Source: Mikania micrantha (taxonomy: Eukaryota > Streptophyta > Magnoliopsida > Asterales > Asteraceae). From it: a stretch of 64,000 bases of DNA. Of the stretch, positions 1 to 10,459 are shown in pieces. Location: positions 57,661,741-57,725,740 of the forward strand of contig CM018689.1 of the NCBI GenBank assembly GCA_009363875.1. Reading direction: 5' to 3'. The first letter of the stretch is position 1. Each line of letters opens with the position of its first letter. A program made the position numbers and the translations under genes. The notes under the pieces were generated by a model. The model made no database searches. It was not told where the DNA came from and saw only the letters and a program-made list of their open reading frames with translations.

Positions 1-312
1 AAACTATTGAACTATTTATTGAGTCAAAACAATGACTCTCACCAACTTTATAGTTGACCTTTTATTTAAACATGTTTCAGGTGGAAACGCTACATAAGGA
101 TCGCTAGAAGTTTTATTTTTTTTATTTAATTATGTTTAGTTTTGAATTTAAGATTTCATTAGTGTAATGGATGATGAGGTTAAATTGAATGTAAAGATTG
201 AATTTCTTTTAATACAATTGGGTTATTTTATTTACATTATGAACCTTGTGCTTTTGAACAATCTACACTTCGTGTACACTCCGATGATTCCGCCTTTGGT
301 CGGGGTGTTACA
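1..312 (+). repeat. 5' LTR, 3' portion only
   Basis: This corresponds to positions 5537-5848 of the 3' LTR without indels, and ends in the terminal TGTTACA. Identity over the visible part suggests a young insertion. The remaining roughly 2.1 kb lies upstream of the window. Confidence 0.9.
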
Positions 313-315
313 GAT

Positions 316-327
316 TGGTATCAGAGC
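316..327 (+). other. Primer binding site (initiator Met-tRNA type)
   Basis: TGGTATCAGAGC begins three bases after the LTR end. This is the usual plant primer binding site for the 3' end of initiator methionine tRNA, where minus-strand cDNA synthesis starts. Confidence 0.9.
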
Positions 328-330
328 CTG

Positions 331-378
331 GGTTATAGAGAATTAGGTTATTAAGAAATAATGACCTAGACTATAACC
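331..378 (+). other. Conserved post-PBS stem-loop
   Basis: GGTTATAG (331-338) pairs perfectly with CTATAACC (371-378), and an inner AGGT/ACCT can extend the structure. The intact Tekay-like element has the same arrangement at 29506-29547. A dimerisation or packaging role is inference from position; conservation between the two elements is seen directly. Confidence 0.6.
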
Positions 379-408
379 ATAGAATGACTAGATAATGAAC
401 TCTAAGAT

Positions 409-608
409 TGAACTTGATAATTGCCATGATTATGCTATAAACTCTCAGTTTGAACTACATAGTTGCCATGCTAGGCCATGAATTGTTATTTGAACTCCAT
501 AGTTGTCATGCTAGGCCATGAATTGTTAATTGAACTCTATAGTTGCCATGTTAGGCCATGATATGTAGTTTGAACTCTGTAGTTGCCATGATAGGTCAAA
601 TTTGATTA
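409..608 (+). repeat. 40-bp tandem repeat, about five copies
   Basis: Units starting TGAACT recur at 451, 491, 531 and 571, with a more diverged copy at 409. Each contains AGTTGCCATG and, in most, AGGCCATGA. The array lies in the element's leader, where an intact element would carry its first ORF. Confidence 0.85.
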
Positions 609-2903
609 TATGACTACGACGTGCTACTTGACTACTTATTTGATAGGCCAAATGTTTGTACCTAGTTTATGATATTTTTATTCACACACTAGACTTAGGG
701 ATTCAAAATTTCTTGAACCCCTTTCTCACGTCTTGCAAGAGGATCGTCACTACGAAGACTGCTATCAGACTTACAAGTTTAATTAAATCTTTGAATCTCG
801 TCAATAGTCTTTAGGTTCACATTAGTAGGAAACACATGCAATCTGGAAGGGGGAATACATGTACTTTAGGGAGTTCTGTCTAGGAAAGCATTTCGTATAA
901 ATCCAAATCTACCGATGGACAAGTTATGCTTTCCTGGGAACCCTTGAAGTGAGTATGATCCTATAGGATAAAGTATGTATTTCTGAAAGTTAATTGGACT
1001 TAAACACTTTGATATGTCAAAAGTATTTCTTTAGGAATACAATCCAATTATTTCTTTGTGATTGAACTTTCATTTAAACTCTGTAATTCCATTTTGAACC
1101 TTCTATGCATTATGTCATAAGGTTTTCTGACCCTTTTCTTTTGAACTCTTGGAACACGCATATAACGTTTTCTTTTTATAGGCATCACACTTGAACAACA
1201 AATCTAAGAACACCAAGACATTATGCTTATGAATTATGATATATACATATATCATTTTAAACTAAAGTTTTATAATGTCTGATAACAATTATTATTCAAC
1301 TATAGGATCCTAAGATATTTAAACTTATGATCGGTGATATTTATTATCTTAATCTAAAGTTCTAAGTAAGATGTCTTATGTTATACTTATGTTATACTTC
1401 ATATTTCTAAACAACATATTATGATATTATGAGTTATGATGTACACTTATCATACTAATTTAAGTATCATAATATCACAATCATTATATTATTACATACA
1501 TTAAAACATTAGATTTCATTGCAAAAATTGAAAATTTTGAAATCACGATACACCTACTATTTTGAACTAATCAAGTTTGAGTATTATGTGACGGACTTGT
1601 AATAACCTGGTAGGTTAAAGCTTGTTACACCAAACATCATATGGATACAAAAACTTTTGTTATCATCGCACAAAAGCCAATTGTACCAATTACGGTTTTT
1701 ACAAAACAAAATTTATTCAACATATTCGATTGAGGAATGGTTGTACTAGTCGTCATGTATACTACAACATATACAAGACTAGTTTGCATTCGATATTAAC
1801 TCAATTATGTACCATGTTCATAAAGTAGGGTAAACATGCAAGGCAAATTTTCGTTACGGGTGCACACGGAACGGGAATTTGCAATACATGTGAATCCTAC
1901 AAATACATAACAAGGTACACTATTGTAATAATCTTTGAATGTAGAACTCAAACATAAACAAACATATTGACCTAAAACTCAAAACATTTTCTTTAGAAAG
2001 GTTGTGTTGTATTGGTAGGTGATTGGTATGCTTTCAAAGCATTGTTGGTGTGGTGGGTTGGCTGCGGTATACCCTATATATAAGCACCAACAATATTTTG
2101 GGAGTAGCACCGAAAGCTTGACCAATGTTAGGTTTCATAAATTTGAGTGTATCAATAAAGTAATTTTAGTCATAGTTAGTAGTTGAATAGATAAATTCTT
2201 GCATACTAGGACTAGGTGTGTATCTTACACCAAACCAATCAAAAGTCTTAATTATTATTCTAATATCGAAACAATGACACCATTGTAATTGTTGCAATGA
2301 AAAACCAAAAGACGAATACGTAACCTAACGTTTTTAGTCGAAAATCTTTCAAACATCAAATCTAAAGCAAACCTATGATGATAACTCTTAGATAGTATTT
2401 TGTGACTGGGAATTTAAATCTAATTTCATTCTGTTATAACTCACAAATCCCCAAATTACAAGTTATGATTTGAGATTTGGCTTCTTGCGATATAAACTCC
2501 TAAACCCATCTATATGTGGTATAAGGGAATTGGAAGATTGTATCATATTTTCAATAGATCACAAAGAACGAATTATTCACCGTAGGAATCAAGACATATT
2601 CTTCAGTCACCCTCACTCTCTACTACATTAAATCGAGACACCAAAATGAATACAAATTGTAATTGAAATTATGTCTTTAGTAGAATAGAAATCACCATAG
2701 GATCTGACTTGAGGAAATTATCAAATATTGAAAACATGGTGAGTTGGTGGCTGGGTTCGCTCTACATATACCCTATACATAAACATTGTCAATAAAGGCT
2801 AGAATAATCTAGCCAGAAATTAGGAGAAATCAATAATAAGCATTTATGTTATCATCTTTCTTTTAGGCTAATTAGATTCAATAAACATAAATCGTAATAA
2901 ACA
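609..2903. other. Non-coding interior of the LARD-like element
   Basis: I found no credible coding region here; a 67-codon frame at 1622-1828 has no recognisable motif. Two related modules each include a TATA-like run: 2041-2094, with perfect arms ATTGTTGGTG/CACCAACAAT, and a looser copy near 2735-2795. The rest is AT-rich and featureless by eye. Confidence 0.5.
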
Positions 2904-3222
2904 TCTTTATACTCTAATAAAGGAGTATTTTTAGGAGACACGTGTCGTGTTCTTGTTAAATCTGAAAATATTTTTCCCGCTTCACTCTCCTAATAAATAA
3001 TATTTTTTTATTTAAACTATATAATTAAATATTAAGAAATATAATTTTTTTTCTAATTTCAATAATTTACTAATTTACTAAAATTTAATTAACAATAAGA
3101 ATAATTCAATTATATCTTATCTTAAATACAATTTCATAATTATTAAATATTTATTATTATTTAATATTAACAGATTAAATTTATATTATTCAACCCGTGT
3201 AATACACGGGATTCTTGGCTAC
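2904..3222 (+). mobile_element. Short non-autonomous Helitron, nested in the LARD-like element
   Basis: The element starts TCTTTATACTCTAATAAAGG after an A and ends with the hairpin CCCGTGTAATACACGGG about 12 bases before CTAC followed by T. The family norm is CTAG|T, so the last base is probably mutated. The copy at 63013-63331 has exactly the same length (319 bp) and aligns along its whole length. No target duplication is seen, as expected for Helitrons inserting between A and T. Confidence 0.8.
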
Positions 3223-3413
3223 TATATATACATAACTTTCAACGTTTATTACAAAACACTTACACATACTACTTGATGATGTTCGTGTTAATGATTTGAT
3301 CATGTATCGTTATTAAATCAAAGCCAAATTTCGATTGCTCAAGTTCTTTGAGGATCGAAACATTGTCGTAAGATCACGTTAAAACACGAAGACCAAATTA
3401 ACAGTTTCTTCTT

Positions 3414-3448
3414 AATTTCGGGACGAAATTTCTAAAAGTAGGGGAGAC
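3414..3448 (+). other. Pre-PPT hairpin and polypurine tract
   Basis: AATTTCG-GGA-CGAAATT (3414-3430) is a perfect hairpin. It is followed by a purine-rich tract AAAAGTAGGGGAGAC (3434-3448) directly before the LTR, the priming site for plus-strand DNA. The same hairpin and tract type precede the 3' LTR of the second element at 35698-35732. Confidence 0.8.
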
Positions 3449-5848
3449 TGTAACATTTCGATAAATTACATAAATTCAAAGTTTTATTTGGAAATTCGAA
3501 ATTTCGTTCTTAATATAATTCATTACAAATATATATATATATATATATAAAATAAATAATCAAAATGTATAAATATTTTATTTATAAAAAAACAATTGAA
3601 ATTATTATATAAACTTTAAATATAGCTAAAATGTTATAAAGATTAAACTAGTAAAAGAAAAAAAAAACTATTTTTAAAGTTTATAAAACTTAGGGATTTA
3701 TATTGACAAACATAAAAAGTGCTAATAGAGGTAAAAAGGTTAGGGACTGGTTATGTCAACAACCCAAAGTAGTTTTCTTCTTCACCCATGACACCCTTGG
3801 ATACCCATTTACCCATTCTCAACCCAACTCAACTTCCAGTTTAAATTCACGAATAAATCTCATAAATCTCGAGACTTTATCAACAACCGAATGTTAAGGG
3901 ATCAAAATCAAGCTCTAATCTTTCGTTTAAAATTCAAAATAACACGGATTTGTAGCCTAAAGAACCGTATGCGACCGATCATGCTAAAAGCTATATAAAC
4001 TAACACAAAACACAAATTAAACACATCCCTTGGTGCGTCTATCTCCTGAGAAGCTTTCTGGGCACAAGAAATCGATTCAAAATCGCGAATGATGCACAAT
4101 CAAGACCTGCAAAGTCTCGTTCTTCGTCCTCTCGAACCGCCAATCAAAATCCACCAAATCGTATACAAAGGTACATGTTCTATGCCTCATTCTACTCGTT
4201 TTCAGATGCTTAACAAAAGCCCTATGGTTTATGATTCGCTCACATCATGGTTTGAACGAATTTTTGATCCAAAGTTCTAGGGTTTACGGTTTGGTTATTA
4301 AAGGGAATTGGGGGAAACCGACTTACTAGGTTAAAATTAATACAATCGGCCTTTAAACACAAGCATGGAGCTAGTTCAGCTGGTAATTAGACATTCGTCT
4401 AAAGTTCTGGGTCGTATAGGTCGTGGGTTCAACCCTTGGCCGCGGCATTTTTGGTTGTTTTTTTTTAACATTTGACTAAACCATTATTTTTAATTTACGT
4501 TTTAACCATAAATTTTTATAAACTTAAATCTTGTTATTTAGAAACAAAAATAAATATATACTACCGTTTTATAAAATTTTTATAATGATAATATACATAT
4601 TATAAACTTAAGGATTTGTTATTTAAGGTTATTGTTGAAAGGTAATTTAAACCTATAAAATTTGTAACATTGAACTAAATATTTTACTCAATGTAATTAT
4701 TTAATATGTTACAAATATGTTAACCAAGAATATTTAAATTATTAATTCGAGTTATATTTACTACAATGAAATTTTATTTTGAATAATAATTTATAATATC
4801 TACGAGTTTTAAATGTTACATTAGTTAATAAAAAAATTATTAAATAAAGTTTAATTTGCTTTTAAAAAAAAAAAATGATAATAAACAAAATAATACACTA
4901 TTTGATTTTAATTTGTTACAAATCAAATTATCTTGTTTAAGGATGGTTATTATTATAAAGTTGTTTTAAAAACAAAACAATTCGTAAACATATAATACAC
5001 AGTTACACTAACCTAGTTGTGTTAAAAAGTTCATGTAAGTCATAGCTACATTACGTTACGTGTGATTTAACCATCTAGGTTGACTTGATTGCATCGAATA
5101 CTATTTGGACCGCACATACATTTAATTATTTGAAAAAGCTAGCTCATTAATCAAGGTGAGTTTCATTTTCCCCTTTTCTTATTTTTTTTTTTTGTTTACA
5201 AAACCTCGGGGGTGAAACATGTACTTTATATTATTATGCAATTCTATATGTGAACTTGTGTGAATCTATGTGCTTTATGTTTCAAACTAGCTTGATTGCA
5301 ATTACTCATGGCAATAGCAATAAGTCCATCATTTAAATTCATGGCAATGGCAATAAGTCCACATACAACTACGACAATTGATCATGCGTCACAACTAGTT
5401 GCTTAGTAGATTCTATACATGTTGAAAGACCGCTGAGATAGAATTGAAAGGTGACACCACTAATTGTTTATCGGTTTTGTTTCCACATGAATGCCTAGTT
5501 TACCTTGTTTCATTTGAATTGCATACGATAACTTTGAAACTATTGAACTATTTATTGAGTCAAAACAATGACTCTCACCAACTTTATAGTTGACCTTTTA
5601 TTTAAACATGTTTCAGGTGGAAACGCTACATAAGGATCGCTAGAAGTTTTATTTTTTTTATTTAATTATGTTTAGTTTTGAATTTAAGATTTCATTAGTG
5701 TAATGGATGATGAGGTTAAATTGAATGTAAAGATTGAATTTCTTTTAATACAATTGGGTTATTTTATTTACATTATGAACCTTGTGCTTTTGAACAATCT
5801 ACACTTCGTGTACACTCCGATGATTCCGCCTTTGGTCGGGGTGTTACA
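3449..5848 (+). repeat. 3' LTR (2400 bp)
   Basis: The repeat is bounded by the inverted termini TGTAACA and TGTTACA. It is long, as is usual for Tekay-lineage LTRs. Internal features are a TA microsatellite (3532-3549), a tRNA-like pol III box pair (4366-4447), and a block near 5150-5210 with AAGGTGAGTTTCAT followed by a C/T-rich stretch and CTCGGGGGTGAAA. A similar block occurs in the LTR of the second element near 28696. Short ORFs inside are not convincing. Confidence 0.9.
4366..4447 (+). other. tRNA-like sequence with pol III A and B boxes inside the LTR
   Basis: TAGTTCAGCTGG (4372-4383) matches the A-box pattern and GGTTCAACCC (4426-4435) matches the B-box pattern, about 50 bases apart. 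No clean cloverleaf or poly-A tail is visible, so this is either a SINE head fossilised in the LTR family or a tRNA relic, not a working tRNA gene. Confidence 0.5.
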
Positions 5849-6829
5849 TTTATCTTGCTTTTACAAAGAACAAATGAAAGGGCGTAAGTTTGTTGTATTA
5901 TGTTTTACAGATTCAATAACATTTAACATAATTTCATGACTCACTTTGTAATCAACAAATGTAACAAAGTCTCTATCATTATCAATATCGCAAAACATAG
6001 CTTCAATTCGAACAACAATCAAAGTATACAAAACGTCATCATTTATGAATGATGAAAAATCTTCAACTATATAATTTCATTCCATTTGTAGATTAAAAAT
6101 GGATACCTAATGGCAAGTATACATTAAACATAAAAATTAATAATTTGAAACTACAGTTGTAAATACCCATTTATAAACGACAATTGTTGTAATCATAACT
6201 TTAAGTGAGCAAAAAATAAACATACCTCAATTGTCAATTGTGCTAACCAAAGCTTTTTAGCTTTTCTTATCATCAAGTTCCCTATATAAACTTGTTTATA
6301 TAGAACTACACATGGTGATGATTTAGGTATAAACTACTTGTCAACATTAAAAGGTAATACATTTAAAAAAGTCATCAGTTTAATATATTTGTTTTATTGT
6401 TTACTGGATAATTGTTAAATACTATACGTATATATATATTAAAATATTAAAATATGATAAAGTGTATATACACAATTTCCATGTAGTTATCGCAGTTAAT
6501 TTTTTTTCAGCTTTTTAGGATCGATATACGCTTATAATTAGAGATGCAAATAGTCAAACTAAAATTTAAAAGAAAATTCATATAATAATATTATCAAATG
6601 ATATATTTTATCTAAGATAAAAATAAAATATATTCAATCTATTAAATTATCAAATTTAATATTCATCGTAACATACTTATATTGAATAAAACTCACTCTT
6701 TCTTCAATAAATAATCACATATATTAATAAATTGATATTTTACGCTAAACAAAGTTTGCTATTTTGTACTATTGTTTTATTATATTAATATATTAGTATT
6801 TAAATAATTAATGTAAATATATTATTTGG
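5849..6829. other. AT-rich spacer between LTR element and tandem array
   Basis: Apart from the possible exon at 5861-6071 there is only AT-rich sequence. A partial unit of the downstream 142-143 bp repeat lies at about 6336-6370. The minus strand has a short frame at 6226-6273 followed by a GTATGT donor, but its phase does not fit the 5861-6071 frame. Confidence 0.5.
5861..6071 (-). pseudogene. Possible orphan terminal exon, unknown protein
   Basis: Reading the minus strand from an AG at 6072-6073 down to TAA at 5861-5863 gives about 69 open codons in DNA rich in stop triplets. The composition looks like a real protein: mixed hydrophobic and acidic residues, with a stretch reading MFCDIDNDRDFVTFVDY. 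There is an in-frame stop just upstream of the AG, so it would have to be a last exon. The LTR element ends 12 bp beyond the stop. I do not recognise the family, and no matching upstream exon in phase was found. Confidence 0.25.
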
Positions 6830-7838
6830 GTGTTGGCAATTTTAATTTTTAAAGAGAATACAAATTTTATGTATAAAATACTAATTGCCAACAATAATTT
6901 TATTTTAATTATATTCTATCTGTTATGTTATAATTCTTATATAAAAAGATAAGTAAACAAAAAAATTAAAATTAAAATTACTTGTCAACATTAAAAGATA
7001 ATACGAATTTTATGTATAAAATACTAATTGCCAACAATAATTTTATTTTAATTATACTCTCTCTGTTATGTTATATTTCTTATATAAAAAAATAAGTAAA
7101 CAACAAAATTAAAATTAAATTTACTTGTCAACATTAAAAGATAATAAGAATTTTATGTATAAAATACTAATTGCCAACAATAATTTTATTTTAATTATAC
7201 TCTATCTGTTATGTTATAATTCTTATATAAAAAGATAAGTAAACAACAAAATTAAAATTAAAATTAGTTGTCAACATTAAAAGATAATACGAATTGTATG
7301 TATAAAATACTAATTGCCAACAATAATTTTATTTTAATTATACTCTATCATGTTATAATTCTTATACAAAAAGATAAGTAAACAACAAAATTAAAATTAA
7401 AATTACTTGTCAACAATAAAAGATAATAAGAATTTTATGTATAAAATATTAATTGCCAACAATAATTTTATTTTAGTTATACTCTATCTGTGATGTTATA
7501 ATTCTTATATAAAAAATAAGTAAACAACAAAATTAAAATTAAAATTACTTGTCAACATTAAAAGATAATACGAATTTTATGTATAAAATACTAATTGCCA
7601 ACATTAATTTTATTTTAATTATACTCTATCTGTTATGTTATAATTCTTATATAAAAAAATAAGTAAACAACAAAATTAAAATTAAAATTTCTTGTCAACA
7701 TTAAAAGATAATACGAATTTTATGTATAAAATACTAATTGCCAACATTAATTTTATTTTAATTATACTCTATCTGTTATGTTATAATTCTTATATAAAAA
7801 AATAAGTAAACAACAAAATTAAAATTAAAATTACTTGT
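6830..7838. repeat. Tandem array of 142-143 bp units, seven copies
   Basis: The marker CTAATTGCCAAC recurs at 6881, 7024, 7167, 7310, 7449, 7591 and 7734, giving spacings of 143, 143, 143, 139, 142 and 143. Units contain ACTTGTCAACATTAAAAG and a tract of repeated AATTAAA. Copies are very similar, so the array is recent or homogenised. A detached partial unit lies at 8106-8165 and another near 6336-6370. Confidence 0.92.
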
Positions 7839-8303
7839 ATGTTGTTTATCATCTAAGTTATATAATTAACTTTCTGTATTGGTTAGAATATATAGCCATG
7901 CAATTTAGTCGTAAACAGGGGTTCAAATAAGCCGAGCATGAGTTTTCGTTAACATGAGCTTTGCTAATTAATACTTTTTTGAACATTAAACTTGGTTTAA
8001 ACTTAACTCGTTTACAAGCAACCAAAAAGCCTTCCTCCACAAGAAATTACCGTAATTAAACAACGGTAACAACCACCTCACAGTCTCCCTACAAATTTGA
8101 ATCTCAACTCATGATAATACGAACTTTATGTATAAAATACTAATTGCCAACATTAATTTTATTTTAAGATCTGATCAGGTTTTCATAGTTATAAAAGTCA
8201 GATAACTAAAACAAAATGTAGATGCCATATAAGATAAATATATAAACTTGCCATATCCTCAAGACATAACACATAAAAAAACAACTCATGAGTTAAATGT
8301 TTT
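7839..8303. other. Spacer downstream of the array
   Basis: This stretch is AT-rich and contains the stray partial repeat unit at 8106-8165, which shows that array-derived sequence once extended further or was transposed locally. No gene is supported. Confidence 0.5.
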
Positions 8304-8978
8304 CTAAACATAGGAAAGACAACGTTTCACCCTTGTTCTGATGTGAATAGTAACTCTAGGAATGTTTGAAAGCTGCATGAAACTTTTCAATGAGTCAGCA
8401 GTGTCGTGAAGTTGCTCAGGTGATTCAGTCAGGTCATTAAGACTTCCATAGTTGATGGATTCTGTTGATCTTTCTGAGTCAGCTTCATAACCTCCTCCTT
8501 CCTTATTTGAAACATCCTCAAGTTCATCAACGTTATAACCAAATCCCACCGCCATTTGAGAAGTGCATTCATCCGTTTGATATCCTTCTCCATCTTGCGA
8601 TCCTAAAAAAAAAATTAATCAATGACCCAAATAGTGTTTTTCATGTTGCTGAAAAACATTACCTCTTCGTTGAATTGACGATGGAGTTGAGACTTGTATG
8701 GACTAAAACACTGCCCATATGAGATTATTTCAACACTACTCGTATCTTCCTCAATTGGATTTTCCAGTTTCTTCATTTTCTTGTCAGCAGCATGCATCTA
8801 GTACAAGACCCATAAAATTAAAGTAAATAAAGTTAGTACGTAGAGCATAAGTGTATGTTAATATATTGAATAATGGAATAAATCAATTAACATAAAGTAC
8901 CTCAGTTGGTTCTCCAAGCTTCTGATCAGGAGCAGGTATGCTATCTGTTTCAATTATCCTTTCTGTCAAAGGCTTCAT
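8304..8978 (-). pseudogene. Unrecognised three-exon gene or remnant
   Basis: On the minus strand an ATG at 8978 opens a 26-codon exon (8901-8978) ending CTGAG|GTACTT. A second exon (8663-8797, 45 codons) follows an acceptor CTAG and ends GAAGAG|GTAATG. A third begins at 8602 after a T-rich tract and TTTAG. Exons 1 and 2 join in phase 0 and read through, with lysine- and glutamate-rich sequence. In exon 3 the in-phase frame stops at 8429-8431, while another frame stays open to 8304 and reads more like a protein (acidic, Ser/Glu/Asp-rich). Either the short form is real or a frameshift has broken the gene. I do not recognise the product. Confidence 0.4.
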
Positions 8979-9997
8979 TTTTGATGCTTAGTTGAATGTC
9001 CAAACAAAAATTAATTATATATTAACATATTTATAGCCTGCGGACAGGAGAGTTTTGTATAACTGTTTTTTTTGTTCAAATGTTTAAATATTTTTTTTCT
9101 TGGTTCTTGAAAATTTTGAAGATGGTTTTTAACAGTTGTAAAAATTTTGAATTTATCGCATAGATTTTTCTAAAACTGTTTTTTTGGTTCAAATATTTAA
9201 ATTTTTCTAGTCCCGGCTCCTCTAAATTTTGAATTAATTTACAACTGCATTTGTTTTTAACCCATTTATAAAAAATTAAAATTTACCGCTTAGTTATTAC
9301 TAATCAGTTTCCACCTACAATTATTCCCTGTTAGATTTATCTATAATGCCAGGTGGACAAAGACATCACATGTTATGTAATTGTGACAGGTGGTGATGTT
9401 AAATCTCATTTTAATTAAATGTTACCAGCTGTGCTTTAACTTTTATTTATATGTTACCAGTTGTGCTTTAATTGTGACAGGTGTTACGCTATTTTTATAT
9501 CAATGTTACCACCTGTGCTGACAGGTGGTGTTCACAGCTAATGCTAAACTCATTTTATTTAATAGTTACCACTATAAATAAAACTGTATAATTGTTTTTG
9601 TAAATGTCATTTATGAACTTGTAATCAGATTATATTATAATTTATACAGCTAGAGCAAGCAAACTACCACCCGTAAAGCCATATGATCATCAGGTATTTT
9701 TTATTTTACATTTTATTATATAAGTATTTTATTTTACTGAATATTTTTTTCCATTTTGTCATTTCAGATAAAATGAAATCGTTTACAGGAGTGTTAAAGT
9801 TGAGTAATATTTGTTTTTTTCCTATTGTTTTCATCATGTTATTGGTTTGTATAAAGGCCATTATAATTGTGTTTTGTTTGGTTGATTATAATTGTTGCAA
9901 TTGGAATTTGAACGGATGAGATTGAATCTCAGCCAATTTAAAGGGCCCAGATTTCACCTCAGGGTGGTTGAAATCACCGTGGTCTATATATTAATAA
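8979..9997. other. Intergenic spacer with a short palindrome
   Basis: No gene is supported. Sequences of the type GTTACCA-CTGTG and GACAGGTG recur between 9340 and 9560, including the palindrome ACCACCTGT-gctg-ACAGGTGGT (9508-9529). The frame at 9683-9919 is T-rich and shows no coding character. Confidence 0.5.
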
Positions 9998-10436
9998 CTA
10001 GGTTAGTATCCCGTGTATTACACGGGTTGAATTAAAAATATATAATAAATAATCATTAATAAAAATTTAGACAATATAAGAAATTTTTTTGAAATAAAAT
10101 ATGACTAAAATTATGTAGAATTTAATACTTTAAGTAATAAAATAGTTATATTATTTTTATAAACACTAATTTTTTCAAACTTTATTTCTTTAAACATTTT
10201 TTGTAAAAAATTATTTTTAAAAATCGTATATTTTATAATAATTTGGATTTTTAAAATTTGTGTCTTTAACATTTATTTATTTTTAATGTATTAAAAAATT
10301 TGTTTCTTAGTTTAAAAATGGAAAAAAAATATTTAATATAATGTGTATTTAATATGAGTGAGAAACGGGAAATAAAAATGGAAGTGCTCTAAAAACCCGC
10401 CATGTGTCTCTAAAAACTTTGATTTACAATAATAGA
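9998..10436 (-). mobile_element. Short non-autonomous Helitron upstream of CysRS pseudogene
   Basis: On the minus strand it begins TCTATTATTGTAAATCAAAG after an A. It ends with the hairpin CCCGTGTAATACACGGG, a ten-base spacer and CTAG, followed by T. Its 5' end lies 23 bp before the ATG of the cysteinyl-tRNA synthetase pseudogene, so it occupies the former leader or promoter of that gene. Confidence 0.8.
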
Positions 10437-10459
10437 TTGATTGATCGACGCAGACAAAA

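Larger units (their letters stand above)
1..5848 (+). mobile_element. Non-autonomous LTR retrotransposon (LARD-like, Tekay-related), 5' end cut by window
   Basis: The first 312 bases repeat the last 312 bases of the unit at 3449-5848 with no difference that I could see, so these are the ends of two LTRs. A primer binding site matching initiator Met-tRNA follows the first LTR, and a purine-rich tract precedes the second. The 3.1 kb interior has no gag, protease, RT or integrase reading frame; it holds short tandem repeats and a nested Helitron. Large size with no coding potential is the definition of a LARD. Its post-PBS stem-loop, a GTGAGT block in the LTR and its pre-PPT hairpin match those of the intact Tekay-like element at 27288-37931, so it was probably moved by proteins of such an element. 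The target duplication cannot be checked because the 5' end lies outside the window. Confidence 0.85.

Noticed and set aside
4366..4447. Working tRNA gene
   Set aside because: A and B boxes are present but no acceptor-stem pairing or convincing anticodon arm can be drawn.
6830..7838. CRISPR-like array
   Set aside because: Units are 142-143 bp head-to-tail copies without spacers, in a plant nuclear context.
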